A stretch of DNA of 60,689 bases, from the NCBI GenBank assembly GCA_002471575.1, contig DKQG01000053.1:147990-208678 (forward strand), read 5' to 3'. A program made the translations under genes and the position numbers. Under the pieces are notes generated by a model that worked only from the letters and a program-made list of their open reading frames with translations, was not told where the DNA came from and did not search any database. The stretch comes from Alphaproteobacteria bacterium UBA7314. Lineage in GTDB: Bacteria; Pseudomonadota; Alphaproteobacteria; MPNO01; UBA830. Of the stretch, positions 34,786 to 43,771 are shown in pieces (the first letter of the stretch is position 1; every line of letters begins with the position of its first letter).

Positions 34786-35940
34786 CTATAGCGTCATCAG
34801 AAACGCCACCAGATCGGCGATCTCGTCATCCGACAGGTTTAGCGGACGGAGGAGCTTGTCGTCGTCCTGATGCGGGCGCTTTTCGGAGATCTCAGAATAG
34901 TGGCGCACTACATCTTCCAGCGTCGCCTTCGATCCGTCGTGCATATAGGGCGCGGTCCGCGCTACATTGCGTAGGGAGGGCACGCGGAATTCGCCCCAGT
35001 TGCGCAGGGTTAGCCGCACGTGGCGGGTGAAGCCAGCTGTGGTGCGCCCTGCATCATCGTTAAACGGGCCCAGCAGGTTGTAGCGGCTTCTCCGCAGCAC
35101 CAGGATACCACCGTAGCGACCCTTGTCGACGCGACCTTGCTCAGGGAAATGCGGCAGGCTGATATCGTGGAACTCGCCATTGGTGAAGTTGGTGCCGAAA
35201 TGACACAAATCGCAGCGCGCGCGCCCCACGAAAAGCTTTGCGCCGCGCTGTGCCGCCGCCGGGTAAGCGGCGATTTTGGCGGCATCGTCCGCCGCCAGCG
35301 CGTCGCGAAAGCGGTCGAATGCCGATCTGCCGGATGTAAGCGTTTCCTGATAAGCGGCCAGCGCTTTGGCGATATTAACCATTGCAGTCTCGGCGTCGTG
35401 GGCCGTTACGTACGCGCCGAAGATATTGCGGTACGGGTTCGCCAGCGCAGGGGTTTCCGCGATACGCGACTGGAGCTCTTCGGGCGTCATGCCCAGTTCG
35501 CGCGGGTCGAGGATCGGCGAGATGGACTGCGCCCACAGATTGTCCGACTTGCCGTCCCAGCCGTACCACGTGTTCAGGCGCAAATTGAAAAGCGGCATGG
35601 TGTTGCGGTCGACGCGGACACGGCCGATCCCGCGCGGCTTGTCGTCGCCGTGGCCGAGCGCTGGTTCATGACACGTCAGACAAGACCGTCCCCGGTCTAT
35701 CGACAGGTCGGCGCTTTCGAACAGTAACTTGCCGTAGGCGATGGCCGCCACATCGCCGGACACGCGATTGCTGGGGTCCGGCCCGATTTTCACAGGCCAT
35801 GGGCCGCGCGACAGGATTAGCGCTTTTTCGTCGTCGGTGAAGTAGACGGGTGTGTCTGAGGCCGCGGCGGCGCTGATTAGAGAGCAGCCTGCCGCCAGAA
35901 GCGGCCAAAGGAGGCGTCGCAAGGAACGGGGGAAACCCAA
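34786..35940 (-). CDS. Di-heme cytochrome c peroxidase-family protein
   Basis: The 384-aa protein starts at TTG 35940; the longer open frame upstream belongs to the broken neighbour. The N-terminal LLWPLLAAGCSLISAAAA has a lipobox-like LAAGC, so it may be a lipoprotein or be cleaved after AAA. Two c-type heme sites are visible, CLTCH (residues 87-91) and CDLCH (243-247). FNLRLNTWYGWDGKSDNLW and FRVPSLRNVARTAPYMHDGS are family signatures. It acts in the periplasm. It belongs to the CCP/MauG superfamily; peroxide reduction or modification of a partner protein are both possible. Confidence 0.88.
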   Translation of the reverse strand: MGFPRSLRRLLWPLLAAGCSLISAAAASDTPVYFTDDEKALILSRGPWPVKIGPDPSNRVSGDVAAIAYGKLLFESADLSIDRGRSCLTCHEPALGHGDDKPRGIGRVRVDRNTMPLFNLRLNTWYGWDGKSDNLWAQSISPILDPRELGMTPEELQSRIAETPALANPYRNIFGAYVTAHDAETAMVNIAKALAAYQETLTSGRSAFDRFRDALAADDAAKIAAYPAAAQRGAKLFVGRARCDLCHFGTNFTNGEFHDISLPHFPEQGRVDKGRYGGILVLRRSRYNLLGPFNDDAGRTTAGFTRHVRLTLRNWGEFRVPSLRNVARTAPYMHDGSKATLEDVVRHYSEISEKRPHQDDDKLLRPLNLSDDEIADLVAFLMTL

Positions 35941-36300
35941 CGCTCGACCTTGACCTTTTCGGTTAGGCTCCAGCGTTTGTCTCCCTCGTAGACGTCGAGG
36001 GTAATCTGCCGGGCGCCCGGCAAGGGGAAAGCCATCCCATCGAATTTTGATTGGCCGAGACCGAATTTTTTCGCTCGGCGTGTGGGCAATGCCGTGACCG
36101 TGCGCCGGCATGCCGGCGACGACCTCGATGCTGAAGGGTTTGCCGACGGCAATTTTGGCAGATTCGGTCTTGTAGGTGACCGTGGTGCTGTCGGTACTTA
36201 ACCGGTTTTCCATCGCGACGAGCCTGTCTTTCGGATAACGCTCAGCGAGCGTCGGGGCAGTTCCGGCGAGACCAAATGCAGAGGCGGTCTCCTTCGTAAC
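35877..36300 (-). pseudogene. YtkA-like periplasmic domain gene, frameshifted
   Basis: The first part reads AERYPKDRLVAMENRLS and VGKPFSIEVVAGMPAHGHG, and the sequence then changes frame at about 36088, where one extra T appears (GGCATTGCCC). The second frame continues MPTRR, KFDGMAFPLPGARQITLDVY and WSLTEKVKVERW. Together they match a YtkA/FixH-like beta-sandwich often found next to di-heme peroxidases. The central segment is shorter than usual, so an internal deletion is likely too. Its 3' end overlaps the start of the peroxidase gene. A one-base sequencing error cannot be excluded. Confidence 0.7.
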
Positions 36301-36339
36301 GGGCACAGGCGCCTTCCTCAGAAGGAGGCGTAAACAGAA

Positions 36340-36365
36340 TCCCCTCACGCGCAATGGGGAGGGGA
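36340..36365. terminator. Inverted repeat inside the end of the acyl-CoA dehydrogenase-YtkA junction
   Basis: TCCCCTC (36340-36346) and GAGGGGA (36359-36365) can pair across a 12-base loop, on the minus strand just after the acyl-CoA dehydrogenase stop. It could act as a weak terminator. There is no U-run of note, so the call is tentative. Confidence 0.3.
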
Positions 36366-36392
36366 AGAACAGGAAGAGAGAAACCGAACTTC

Positions 36393-37553
36393 TCACCCCG
36401 GCAAACCGAGTAACCGCTTGGACAGGATGTTGCGCTGGATCTCGCTCGACCCGCCATAGATCGTTGCGCGGCGCACCTGCAGGAACAGTGGCGCGATCTC
36501 GATCGGGCCGGCTTCGGTGTCTATGCGGTCGATCAGCGCCGCGTCCGTGCCGGCGGCTTCCAGCAACAGATCGCAGATGCGCTGAAGCAGTTCGGTACCG
36601 TTTATCTTCATGATCGACGCGTCGAGGCCGAGCGAGCGCTCAGCATTGGTGATCTTAACCGCGTGGGCGAACATGGCGGCGAAACCTACGGTATCGATGT
36701 CGAGCTCGGCAAGGCGTTCGCGAAAATACGGATCGTCCGCCGCCCCGGTCGCTGCGGCGACTTTTTTGACCCGTTCGATCGCCTCGAACAGCAACTGGGG
36801 ATTGGCGGTACCGAGCCGTTCGTGGGCCAGCAGCGCGTTGGCGACCCGCCATCCGTCATGCAGATCGCCGACCAGGTTTTCCATCGGCACGCGCACGTCA
36901 TCGAAGAACACCTCGGCGAACTCTTCGTCTCCGGCGAGGGTTTTGATCGGGCGGATGTTGATGCCGGTGGTTTTCAGGTCGATCAGCACGAAGCTGATGC
37001 CCGCCTGCTTGCGCGGTGCGTCAGGGTCCGAGCGCACAAGGACGAATATCCAGTCCGAATGATGCGCCCAGGTGGTCCAGATCTTGGAGCCGTTGATCAC
37101 GAAGTCGTCGCCGTCGATGTCGGCGCGCGTGCGCAGGCTGGCAAGATCCGATCCCGCACCCGGCTCGGAATAGCCCTGACACCAGGTTTCGTCTCCGGTT
37201 AGGATTGGCGGCAGGTGACGGTTTTTCTGTGCGTCCGTGCCGAAGGCCATCAGGATCGGGCCGACATGGTTGATCCCCTGGGCCGAGATTTCCGGCGCCC
37301 CGGCGCGGGCTAGTTCCTCTTTCAGGATGATCTGCTGGTTCAGCGTCGCTTCCATGCCGCCATAGGCTTTGGGCCAGGCGGGCGCGATCCAGCCCTTAGC
37401 GTGGAGCTGGCGGTGCCACCACAGGGCGCGGTCGAAGGGAGGGCGCGTCGACCAGCCGCGAAGATCGTTGGGCAGGGTATCGGTGACCCAGCCCCGCACT
37501 TTGGCGCGGAAGGCTTTTTCGTCATCGCTGTCTGTTCTGAAGCTGATGGACAT
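36393..37553 (-). CDS. Acyl-CoA dehydrogenase
   Basis: The 386-aa flavoprotein has the family signatures WCQGYSEPGAGSDLASLRTRAD (first), FVINGSKIWTTWAHHSDWIF and, near the C-terminus, YGGSSEIQRNILSKRLLGLPG (second). It oxidises an acyl-CoA thioester with FAD. The catalytic Glu position is not certain because subfamilies differ. It is followed downstream by the peroxidase pair and preceded, divergently, by the feruloyl-CoA hydratase-like pseudogene. A link to side-chain breakdown of aromatic acids is plausible but not shown. Confidence 0.93.
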   Translation of the reverse strand: MSISFRTDSDDEKAFRAKVRGWVTDTLPNDLRGWSTRPPFDRALWWHRQLHAKGWIAPAWPKAYGGMEATLNQQIILKEELARAGAPEISAQGINHVGPILMAFGTDAQKNRHLPPILTGDETWCQGYSEPGAGSDLASLRTRADIDGDDFVINGSKIWTTWAHHSDWIFVLVRSDPDAPRKQAGISFVLIDLKTTGINIRPIKTLAGDEEFAEVFFDDVRVPMENLVGDLHDGWRVANALLAHERLGTANPQLLFEAIERVKKVAAATGAADDPYFRERLAELDIDTVGFAAMFAHAVKITNAERSLGLDASIMKINGTELLQRICDLLLEAAGTDAALIDRIDTEAGPIEIAPLFLQVRRATIYGGSSEIQRNILSKRLLGLPG

Positions 37554-37619
37554 TGTGCAAACCTATCTCAAAGGGCGTCGATGCGCCAAGCAACGGACGT
37601 AGGGATTTTTCATTGCATT

Positions 37620-38168
37620 ATGACACGACTACACCGGCGTCGCCGTTGAGATCGACAAAGAAGGCATCGCCTCGGTCACCTTCAACCGGCCCGAAAAACG
37701 AAACGCCATGAACCCGACCCTCCACTACGAGATAGAGGAAATCATGATGCATCTGGAAACCGATGCTGTGGCCAAGGCGATCGTGCTTACCGGCGCCGGA
37801 AATGCGTGGGCGCAGGCATGGATCTGAAGGAATATTTTCGCGAAACCGACAATGATCCGGATGCGTGATACCGCTCGTTCATCGCCCACCGCCCCTGGGG
37901 CTGGAACAACCTCGTAGCGTCGCGCAAGCCCACCATCGCCTTGGCCCGCGAACTGATAGAAAAGAACCCATTGGCGCTGGCCTTCACCAAGCAGGCGATG
38001 CGCAACGTGAAGACCATGGACGCGCGGCGGGCCTAGGAATATCTGATGACTTAAATCCTGGCGCTGATGTCTGCCGACCCCGAAAAGACCCGCAATCGCG
38101 GGATCGAGGAATTCATCGACAAGAAGACGTATCGACCCAGTCTTGAGGCTGTGAAAAGGCCGGAATAA
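37620..38168 (+). pseudogene. Decayed feruloyl-/hydroxycinnamoyl-CoA hydratase-lyase-like gene
   Basis: The forward strand gives VEIDKEGIASVTFNRPEKRN and LETDAVAKAIVLTGAGNAW, then shifts frame to AGMDLKEYFRETDNDPDA, a stop (37866), YRSFIAHRPWGWNNLVASRK and PTIA. It then jumps directly to LARELIEKNPLALAFTKQAM, with about 140 residues of the crotonase core missing. Two more stops precede ILALMSADPEKTRNRGIEEF and the C-terminal KKTYRPSLEAV. The pattern is that of hydroxycinnamoyl-CoA hydratase-lyase. The loss is old: a large deletion, frameshifts and three stops. Confidence 0.87.
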
Positions 38169-38192
38169 CGCAGGGCCGCGCCATGCTCATGT

Positions 38193-40697
38193 CTACCGCA
38201 GCATCTTTCCAGTCGGCTGGGCTAGTGCCCACCGGGTAAGGGCGAAGCCCGCGGCCGCGGGCAGGATCACCGCAGGGCCCAACCATGGCAGCACGCTACC
38301 GATAACGGGGACATACCCGATCAGGCCTGCGACGGCCGCCCAAGCGGCGAGGTTGCCGAGGACGAGCGCCGCCAAGACCGCGACCAGCCCAATGATCGCG
38401 AATTCGATGGCGTTCGCCGCCAAAGTCTGACGTCGCGTGGCGCCGACGGTTTTCAGAAGAATTGTCTCGCGAAGGCATTGGCGTCGTCTGGCGGCAACCG
38501 TACCCGCCAGGACCAGAAACGCGGCAAGCCCCGTAGCGGCTGCCAGACCGCCCAGTGCGCGTCCAAGCTTGTCGGCCGATTTGACAAGAAAGGCCGTGAT
38601 CTCTGAGACCACTACCACCGGCGCCTCAGGGAAGGCTTGTGATATTTGCCCGCGCAAATTGCGTGAGGCATCGTGACCGGCGGGAGGTGCGGTCCACACC
38701 GCGGCGATTTGCCGGTGCGGCGGCGGGGTCGCGAAGGGCGACAGCAAGATGGGAAAATCAAGGTCGAGCGCCGCCCGGTCGACGCGCCGCAGGTTGGTGA
38801 CCCGGGCCTGTAGCGGCGCGCCCAGAACGCTGAGCGTCAGGGTGTCGCCGATGTCGAGGCCCAACCGCCCAGCTGCCCACGTATCGAGCGACGCTAGCGG
38901 CGGGCCGTCGTAATCCGCCGGCCACCATTCCCCGGCGGTGATCCCGTCCGCAGGCGGTGCCGTCAACCAGGAAACGCCGCGGTCGCCGCGCACGACATAG
39001 GTGACGTCGGCGGGAACATGCAGCTCCGCCACTTTCCGGCCGTTCAGGGCGGTGATCCGGGCGTGCAGAAAAGGTACACGCGTCCACCGCGCGACCTGCG
39101 GCAGCGACGAGAGGACGGCATCCAGCCGCTGCCCCGCCGCCGGATGGATGTTCAGGATCACGAATTCCGGTGCGGAGGTAGGCAGTGTCATGGACAGATG
39201 GCGGTCCGCGTTCCGTCGCAGGCCCTCGATGGCTACGATCAAGGTAAGGCAGAGGCCGGCGGCTAGGATCAGCGGCGCCGTAGGGGCGCCCGGCCGGTGC
39301 AGGTTGGTTAGTGCGAGACGTAGGATCGGCCGTCCCCGAACCGCTGACCGGCAAGCTGCTGTCCGCGCCGCTATCGCCGTCAGGCGACCCAGCAGTAGAA
39401 AAGCCGCGACCATAAGGGCGGCGGCCGTGATGAACACCAACGCCACGATCGGCAGGGGCGTCGCGGCAACGAACAGTACTGCCAGAGCTAACGAAACTGC
39501 GGCAAGGGCGACCAGCCGCCGCGGGCGCGGCCATCCCCGATATGACGCCAGGTCGCTGTGAAATAGTATCTGCGGCCGCTGGACTTCGGAGCGTGCCAGC
39601 GGCGGCAGCGAGAACAGCAGCGCCGCGAGAAAACCGAAACCGCCCGCCGCCAGAAGCGGAGTAGCACGGAGGGGTTGATTGATCGGCAGCCAGTCGCCCA
39701 GCTGCGGCAGGGCGGCGGCGTACAGGACGCTTCCCAGTATGAGGCCGGCTCCAGCGCCGACCCCCGCGGCACCGGCGACCTGGACAAGATAGATGTGCAG
39801 AACTATTGGCGGCGGCGCACCGAGGCTCCTCAGGATGGCGATGTTGTGGCGTTTTCGGTCAAGCCAGGCGGAGACGCCGCTGGAGACACCGACGCAGCCG
39901 ATCAGCAGGATGCCGACGGCGACGAAAGTTAGCAGCGAGGAGATCAGCGCCAGGGTCCGCTCTGCCCCCGGCACGCCCTTTTCCGCATTTACGATCCGGT
40001 ATCCAGTGTGCTGCGCAGTGCGCTCGAACGTGGCGATCCAGTCACTGGCGTCGACGCCGTCGCGCAGACGCAGTCGGCTGTACCAATATACCTGAGCGCC
40101 CGGGGCGACGAGATTGCTGTCATCGAGAGCCGGTCGGGCGACAATCATGCGCGGTCCTAGCGTGAAGGCCCGAAGCGAGCGATCCGGCTCGTCCGCGATT
40201 AACGCCCGCAATTCGAACCACCGGTCGCCGACAGAGACAATGTCACCGATCGCCGCGTCCAGCGCCGTCAGCAGCGATTTCGCCACCACCGCGCCCCAGA
40301 CACCGTTTCGCGGGGCCAAGGCATCGCCGGTCGTCAGCGACGGGGTTAGCTTCAGCGCACCATAGAGTGGGTAGCTATCGCCGATCGCTTTCAGTTCCAC
40401 TAGCGTCGAACGACCGGCCCGGGTCGCCGGTGTCCGCAGTTCGGCCACAAGGTCAAGCGCGCCCGCTTTGCGAAACGCTTGCAAGTGCGCTTGCGGGGGT
40501 GGACGGTGGTAGAGGCGGAGCGAGACATCGCCACCGATGCTGTCCCGCGCGCTGTCGCGCATCCCGTCTAGAACCGCCGCCGACATTAGGCCTATCGCCG
40601 CAATCGCCGCGGTGCCGATCGCTATTCCGACGACAAGAAAGATGAACCCGCCTGCCGATCCGCGCAGTTCGCGTCGAGCAATTCGCAGAGCTAGCAA
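38193..40697 (-). CDS. FtsX-type ABC transporter permease, large two-domain form
   Basis: The 834-aa protein is placed from TTG 40697, behind AGGG, because LLALRIARRELRGS is the usual N-terminus of the YbbP-like family. A first membrane segment (FIFLVVGIAIGTAAIAAIGL) precedes a periplasmic domain. A central group of membrane helices with HNIAILRSLGAPPPIVLHIY is the first FtsX motif; a second FtsX motif, RETILLKTVGATRRQTLAAN, lies near the C-terminus. Such proteins work with a YbbA-like ATPase in lipid or lipoprotein transport. No ATPase gene lies next to it; the expected upstream spot is occupied by a monooxygenase remnant. Confidence 0.85.
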   Translation of the reverse strand: MLALRIARRELRGSAGGFIFLVVGIAIGTAAIAAIGLMSAAVLDGMRDSARDSIGGDVSLRLYHRPPPQAHLQAFRKAGALDLVAELRTPATRAGRSTLVELKAIGDSYPLYGALKLTPSLTTGDALAPRNGVWGAVVAKSLLTALDAAIGDIVSVGDRWFELRALIADEPDRSLRAFTLGPRMIVARPALDDSNLVAPGAQVYWYSRLRLRDGVDASDWIATFERTAQHTGYRIVNAEKGVPGAERTLALISSLLTFVAVGILLIGCVGVSSGVSAWLDRKRHNIAILRSLGAPPPIVLHIYLVQVAGAAGVGAGAGLILGSVLYAAALPQLGDWLPINQPLRATPLLAAGGFGFLAALLFSLPPLARSEVQRPQILFHSDLASYRGWPRPRRLVALAAVSLALAVLFVAATPLPIVALVFITAAALMVAAFLLLGRLTAIAARTAACRSAVRGRPILRLALTNLHRPGAPTAPLILAAGLCLTLIVAIEGLRRNADRHLSMTLPTSAPEFVILNIHPAAGQRLDAVLSSLPQVARWTRVPFLHARITALNGRKVAELHVPADVTYVVRGDRGVSWLTAPPADGITAGEWWPADYDGPPLASLDTWAAGRLGLDIGDTLTLSVLGAPLQARVTNLRRVDRAALDLDFPILLSPFATPPPHRQIAAVWTAPPAGHDASRNLRGQISQAFPEAPVVVVSEITAFLVKSADKLGRALGGLAAATGLAAFLVLAGTVAARRRQCLRETILLKTVGATRRQTLAANAIEFAIIGLVAVLAALVLGNLAAWAAVAGLIGYVPVIGSVLPWLGPAVILPAAAGFALTRWALAQPTGKMLR

Positions 40698-40834
40698 AAC
40701 ATACCCTATCGTGAATCGCTGTCCGGTGCGCCACCGGTTTCGGCATGTTTGGCGCCCGCCCGGCTCCGTGCCGTCATTGTATCTCTCCCCCCATCCGGTC
40801 ATCGCGAGACCCTTTGCAAGATACCGCATGCTTC

Positions 40835-41337
40835 CAGATTACTGAAACTGACGACGTGTCGGAGGAAAGCTGGACCGCTAAATTCCCCTGGGAAAACCTG
40901 AAGGCGGATTTCGAGGGCTGGAACGACAAGATCCAGACGATCATTGACACGGTCGATCATGACAAGTGCTATCGCTGGGCGCTGCATTACCGCCCGCCGA
41001 TAGACAACTGGAGCACCGGTCGTACCACAATGCTCGGCGATTCTGTTCATGCCACACTGCCGTATCTGGCGCAGGGGGCCTGCATGGCGATCAAGGACGG
41101 CGCGGTGCTGACCCGAGCGCTAAATCTTTGCGACAATATTCCGGACGCGCTGCAGTTCTATCAGCGCAACCGGATGGAGCGCACGGCCCGGATCGTTGAG
41201 AGTCCTACGCCAATTGCGCTTTGTTCCACATGCCGAGCATGGAAGCTATCCGCGCCCATTTCGCCAAGGTCGACGAAGGCGCCGACCGAAACGGCTGGCT
41301 CTATTCCTGCAATCCACTGAAGGTGGATCTGGCCTGA
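40835..41337 (+). pseudogene. 5'-truncated, frameshifted FAD-dependent monooxygenase (salicylate hydroxylase-like)
   Basis: The fragment begins without a start (ETDDVSEESWTAKFPWENLK) and continues through YRWALHYRPPIDNWSTGR and the FAD-binding GDSVHATLPYLAQGACMAI. After RMERTARIVE the frame changes near 41215. It then reads LFHMPSMEAIRAHFAKVDEG and ends GWLYSCNPLKVDLA. These are the C-terminal parts of salicylate-1-monooxygenase-like flavoproteins. The N-terminal Rossmann domain, about 200 residues, is absent. Its left end meets the start region of the FtsX-type permease, suggesting a deletion or rearrangement there. Confidence 0.87.
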
Positions 41338-41423
41338 CGGCGGCAGGATCGCCGAGGTGATTCGATATTCCGTGCTATTACGCTCAGGTCAGGCGGAGCG
41401 AGAGGATTCTTCTGTTGTTTCGC

Positions 41424-42287
41424 CTAACGCGTGTGCACCCGCTTCAGGAAATCGATCGCCAGTTTGTTGAAGCGGTCGGCATGTTCGATGTTGGGGCAGT
41501 GGCCGCAGTTTTCGAACACGTGGTGTTCGTTGTCCGGGATGCGCGCCGCAAGGCCTTCTGAGTAGCCCGGTTCACGCAAGGGGTCGTTTTCGCCCGCGAT
41601 GATGAGGACGGGTACCTCGACATTCTCATATAACGTATTGTCGGGAATGCCAAAGCTCTGGTCGGATGCCTTCTCGTCTTCCTTTTTTGGCGCTGGCCGT
41701 TTCAGCCGTGGCGCGCTGGCGACTTCGAAAGCGCCTGGCAAGAGGGCGATTTCCTGGCGCGCAGCGACATACGCCGAATCGTCGCCCCATTTCGGGTCGT
41801 GCAACATGGCGTGCAGCAGGTCGCGCATGGCGCCGTCGGAACAATCATATGCCAGGAGGGTCTTACGCTCGTCGGTTAGTGGTGTGAAACCGCCGCCTGA
41901 ACAAAGGACCGCGGAGCGGACCGGGAGCGGCGGCGGCGGGTCGGCGATCATGCGCGCGAGGTTGGATCCGCCCATCGAATTGCCGACGAAGTCCGCTTCT
42001 TCGATGCCCATAATCTCGTAGAACCGCGCCATGTGTCGGTAGACGCGGGCCCGCTGGTCGGCAAAATCGTAAATCTTGTCGGTCCGTCCAAAGCCTAACC
42101 AGTCGGCCGCCAGCACGTGGAAATGTTCAGCTAGCGCCGGAATGTTGAATTCCCAGCTGATTTCCGAACAGCCGCCGAATTCACCGGAATGGAGAAGCCC
42201 GACGGTTGGCGCATCTTTCGGCCCCGCTTCCAGGTAATGGGTGTTAATACCGTCGACCTCGACGAATTTCGATTCGATGTCTGCCAT
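41424..42287 (-). CDS. Alpha/beta hydrolase (meta-cleavage-product-hydrolase-like)
   Basis: The 287-aa protein has the nucleophile elbow GNSMGGSNLARM with Ser near residue 103. DVADWLGFGRTDK-like sequence (AADWLGFGRTDK) forms the oxyanion region, ENDPLREP holds the Asp and ENCGHCPNIEHAD the catalytic His. It is a cytosolic C-C or ester hydrolase; the substrate is unknown. It is the last gene of a minus-strand run with two luciferase-like monooxygenases. A second hydrolase at the other side of those monooxygenases is only distantly similar. Confidence 0.88.
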   Translation of the reverse strand: MADIESKFVEVDGINTHYLEAGPKDAPTVGLLHSGEFGGCSEISWEFNIPALAEHFHVLAADWLGFGRTDKIYDFADQRARVYRHMARFYEIMGIEEADFVGNSMGGSNLARMIADPPPPLPVRSAVLCSGGGFTPLTDERKTLLAYDCSDGAMRDLLHAMLHDPKWGDDSAYVAARQEIALLPGAFEVASAPRLKRPAPKKEDEKASDQSFGIPDNTLYENVEVPVLIIAGENDPLREPGYSEGLAARIPDNEHHVFENCGHCPNIEHADRFNKLAIDFLKRVHTR

Positions 42288-42330
42288 CTCTGGTCCCTCT
42301 GAATTGGCCGATACAGTCCGAAATACACAG

Positions 42331-43575
42331 TTACCGAACGAAATCGACCGCTAGATCCGTGATCTCCGCATGATCCCGGTCAGCCAAGTTGGCGCGTTTG
42401 TCCATGATCGCTTCCGGATCCCAAGTTTTTGCCAATTCCTTCAGCCGCGGATAGACTTCGGAATTATAGAGATGCATGGAACGCAGCGTTTCCTGCTCGG
42501 TCATGTGACCGGCCTGTCCCATCATGAGCATGTGGCCGAAACCGCCGGAATATTCCCAGAACGCCTTGATCTGTTCGTAGACTTGGTCTGGTGTGCCCGC
42601 GAATACATTGCCGCGGCGCATATGTTCTGTGAGGTCGGTACTGTATGCCGCGCCGGACCCCGAGACATGGGCGCCGCGCAGCACGTTCGCGGACACCACC
42701 GGTGGGTGATAGCCGGGCGGGTTCTTCCAATGATCTGCCACCTTGTTCGCCTGCATGTACCACATCATCTTGTTGGCACCTTCAGCCGCCGTCTTTTCGT
42801 CATCGCCTACGTAGATCAGCCCGCAGTAGGCCAGCCGGTCGAGCGGCGCGTGCTCACCATGCAACTTGAGGTAGTTTTCCCGATAAGCGTCGAAGATTGG
42901 CCGCACCTTCGAATAACCAGCGAGGAAAATCGCGCCGACATGTTTGTGCTGCGCCACGGGCAGAGTGCTTGCCGCGCTACCGGTAGTGATCCAAACCGGT
43001 GGGTGTGGCTGCTGGTATGGACGAGGCCAGATGTTGACCTGGCGATGGTGGTACCATTCGCCTTCAAAGTTGAAGGGACCGTCATGGGTGGTCCAAGCCT
43101 TCAGAATCAGGTCGTGAGACTCCCACAGACGCTCTGAACCGCGATAGGGCAGAATGTTTGCTGCCGCCGCTTCGTAGGGCACGCTGCGTACGAACCCGAC
43201 TTCAACGCGCCCCTTGGAGATCACGTCGACTAACGCCATTTCTTCGGCGACTCGCACCGGCTGGTTGCGATTGGGAAGTGGGTTTCCCAGAATCAGCAAA
43301 CGCGCATCTTTGGTCTGGCGGGCCAGGATGCCGAGCATGATCGGCGCCGCGGGCACCATGCAGGTGGCGGTTTGATGATGCTCGTTTAGCATGATCTCCA
43401 GCCCCATCTCGTCTGCCGCGCACCATATGTCGAGATACTGGTTATACAGACGGGTAGCGTTTTCCGGATCGCAATACTTGTTGGGAAGATCGACCCTTAT
43501 TGATTCATAAGAGTTCTGTTCCGGCAGATCGGGGTAACAGTCTTCGGTGAAGAACCAGGTTTTTAGGTCGGTCAT
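42331..43575 (-). CDS. Luciferase-like monooxygenase (LLM class flavin-dependent oxidoreductase), copy 1
   Basis: The 414-aa flavin-dependent monooxygenase has an N-terminal FTEDCYPDLPEQNSYESIRV, MLNEHHQTATCMVPAAPIML and LGNPLPNRNQPVRVAEEMAL, typical of bacterial luciferase-family proteins using reduced FMN. VISKGRVEVGFVRSVPYEA and the WYHHRQVNIWPRPYQQPHPP stretch are nearly identical to copy 2. A C-terminal GNVFAGTPDQVYEQIKAFWE completes the TIM barrel. The substrate is unknown; hydrolases and an acyl-CoA ligase next to it suggest oxidation of an organic acid or aldehyde. A separate flavin reductase gene is not seen. Confidence 0.9.
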   Translation of the reverse strand: MTDLKTWFFTEDCYPDLPEQNSYESIRVDLPNKYCDPENATRLYNQYLDIWCAADEMGLEIMLNEHHQTATCMVPAAPIMLGILARQTKDARLLILGNPLPNRNQPVRVAEEMALVDVISKGRVEVGFVRSVPYEAAAANILPYRGSERLWESHDLILKAWTTHDGPFNFEGEWYHHRQVNIWPRPYQQPHPPVWITTGSAASTLPVAQHKHVGAIFLAGYSKVRPIFDAYRENYLKLHGEHAPLDRLAYCGLIYVGDDEKTAAEGANKMMWYMQANKVADHWKNPPGYHPPVVSANVLRGAHVSGSGAAYSTDLTEHMRRGNVFAGTPDQVYEQIKAFWEYSGGFGHMLMMGQAGHMTEQETLRSMHLYNSEVYPRLKELAKTWDPEAIMDKRANLADRDHAEITDLAVDFVR

Positions 43576-43706
43576 GGTCGTTCAGTTCCGTATGTTTAGA
43601 ATTTGGTGATCGATAAAGAAGAGGTCGTGTGTATCCCTACAACTTTCGCTCAGCCGTCAGTTCGAAGAAGGCCGGAAAACCCCGAGAGGGCCACGGCGGG
43701 TAAAGG

Positions 43707-43724
43707 CCCTGGCTTTCGCCAGGG
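43707..43724. terminator. Small perfect hairpin between the two luciferase-like genes
   Basis: CCCTGGC and GCCAGGG pair around TTTC. It lies in the 196-base gap between copy 2 and copy 1. There is no U-run on either strand, so it is better described as an intercistronic hairpin that may limit read-through or stabilise mRNA ends. The rest of the gap shows no gene. Confidence 0.4.
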
Positions 43725-43771
43725 TGCAGTCAAGATAAATGAGTAGATCTGGCTAGCAGGTAAACCTGGCA

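Noticed and set aside
34786..36396. A single 536-aa protein joining an N-terminal extension to the di-heme peroxidase
   Set aside because: The first part is out of phase YtkA-like coding sequence running on by chance; the peroxidase has its own signal peptide starting at 35940.
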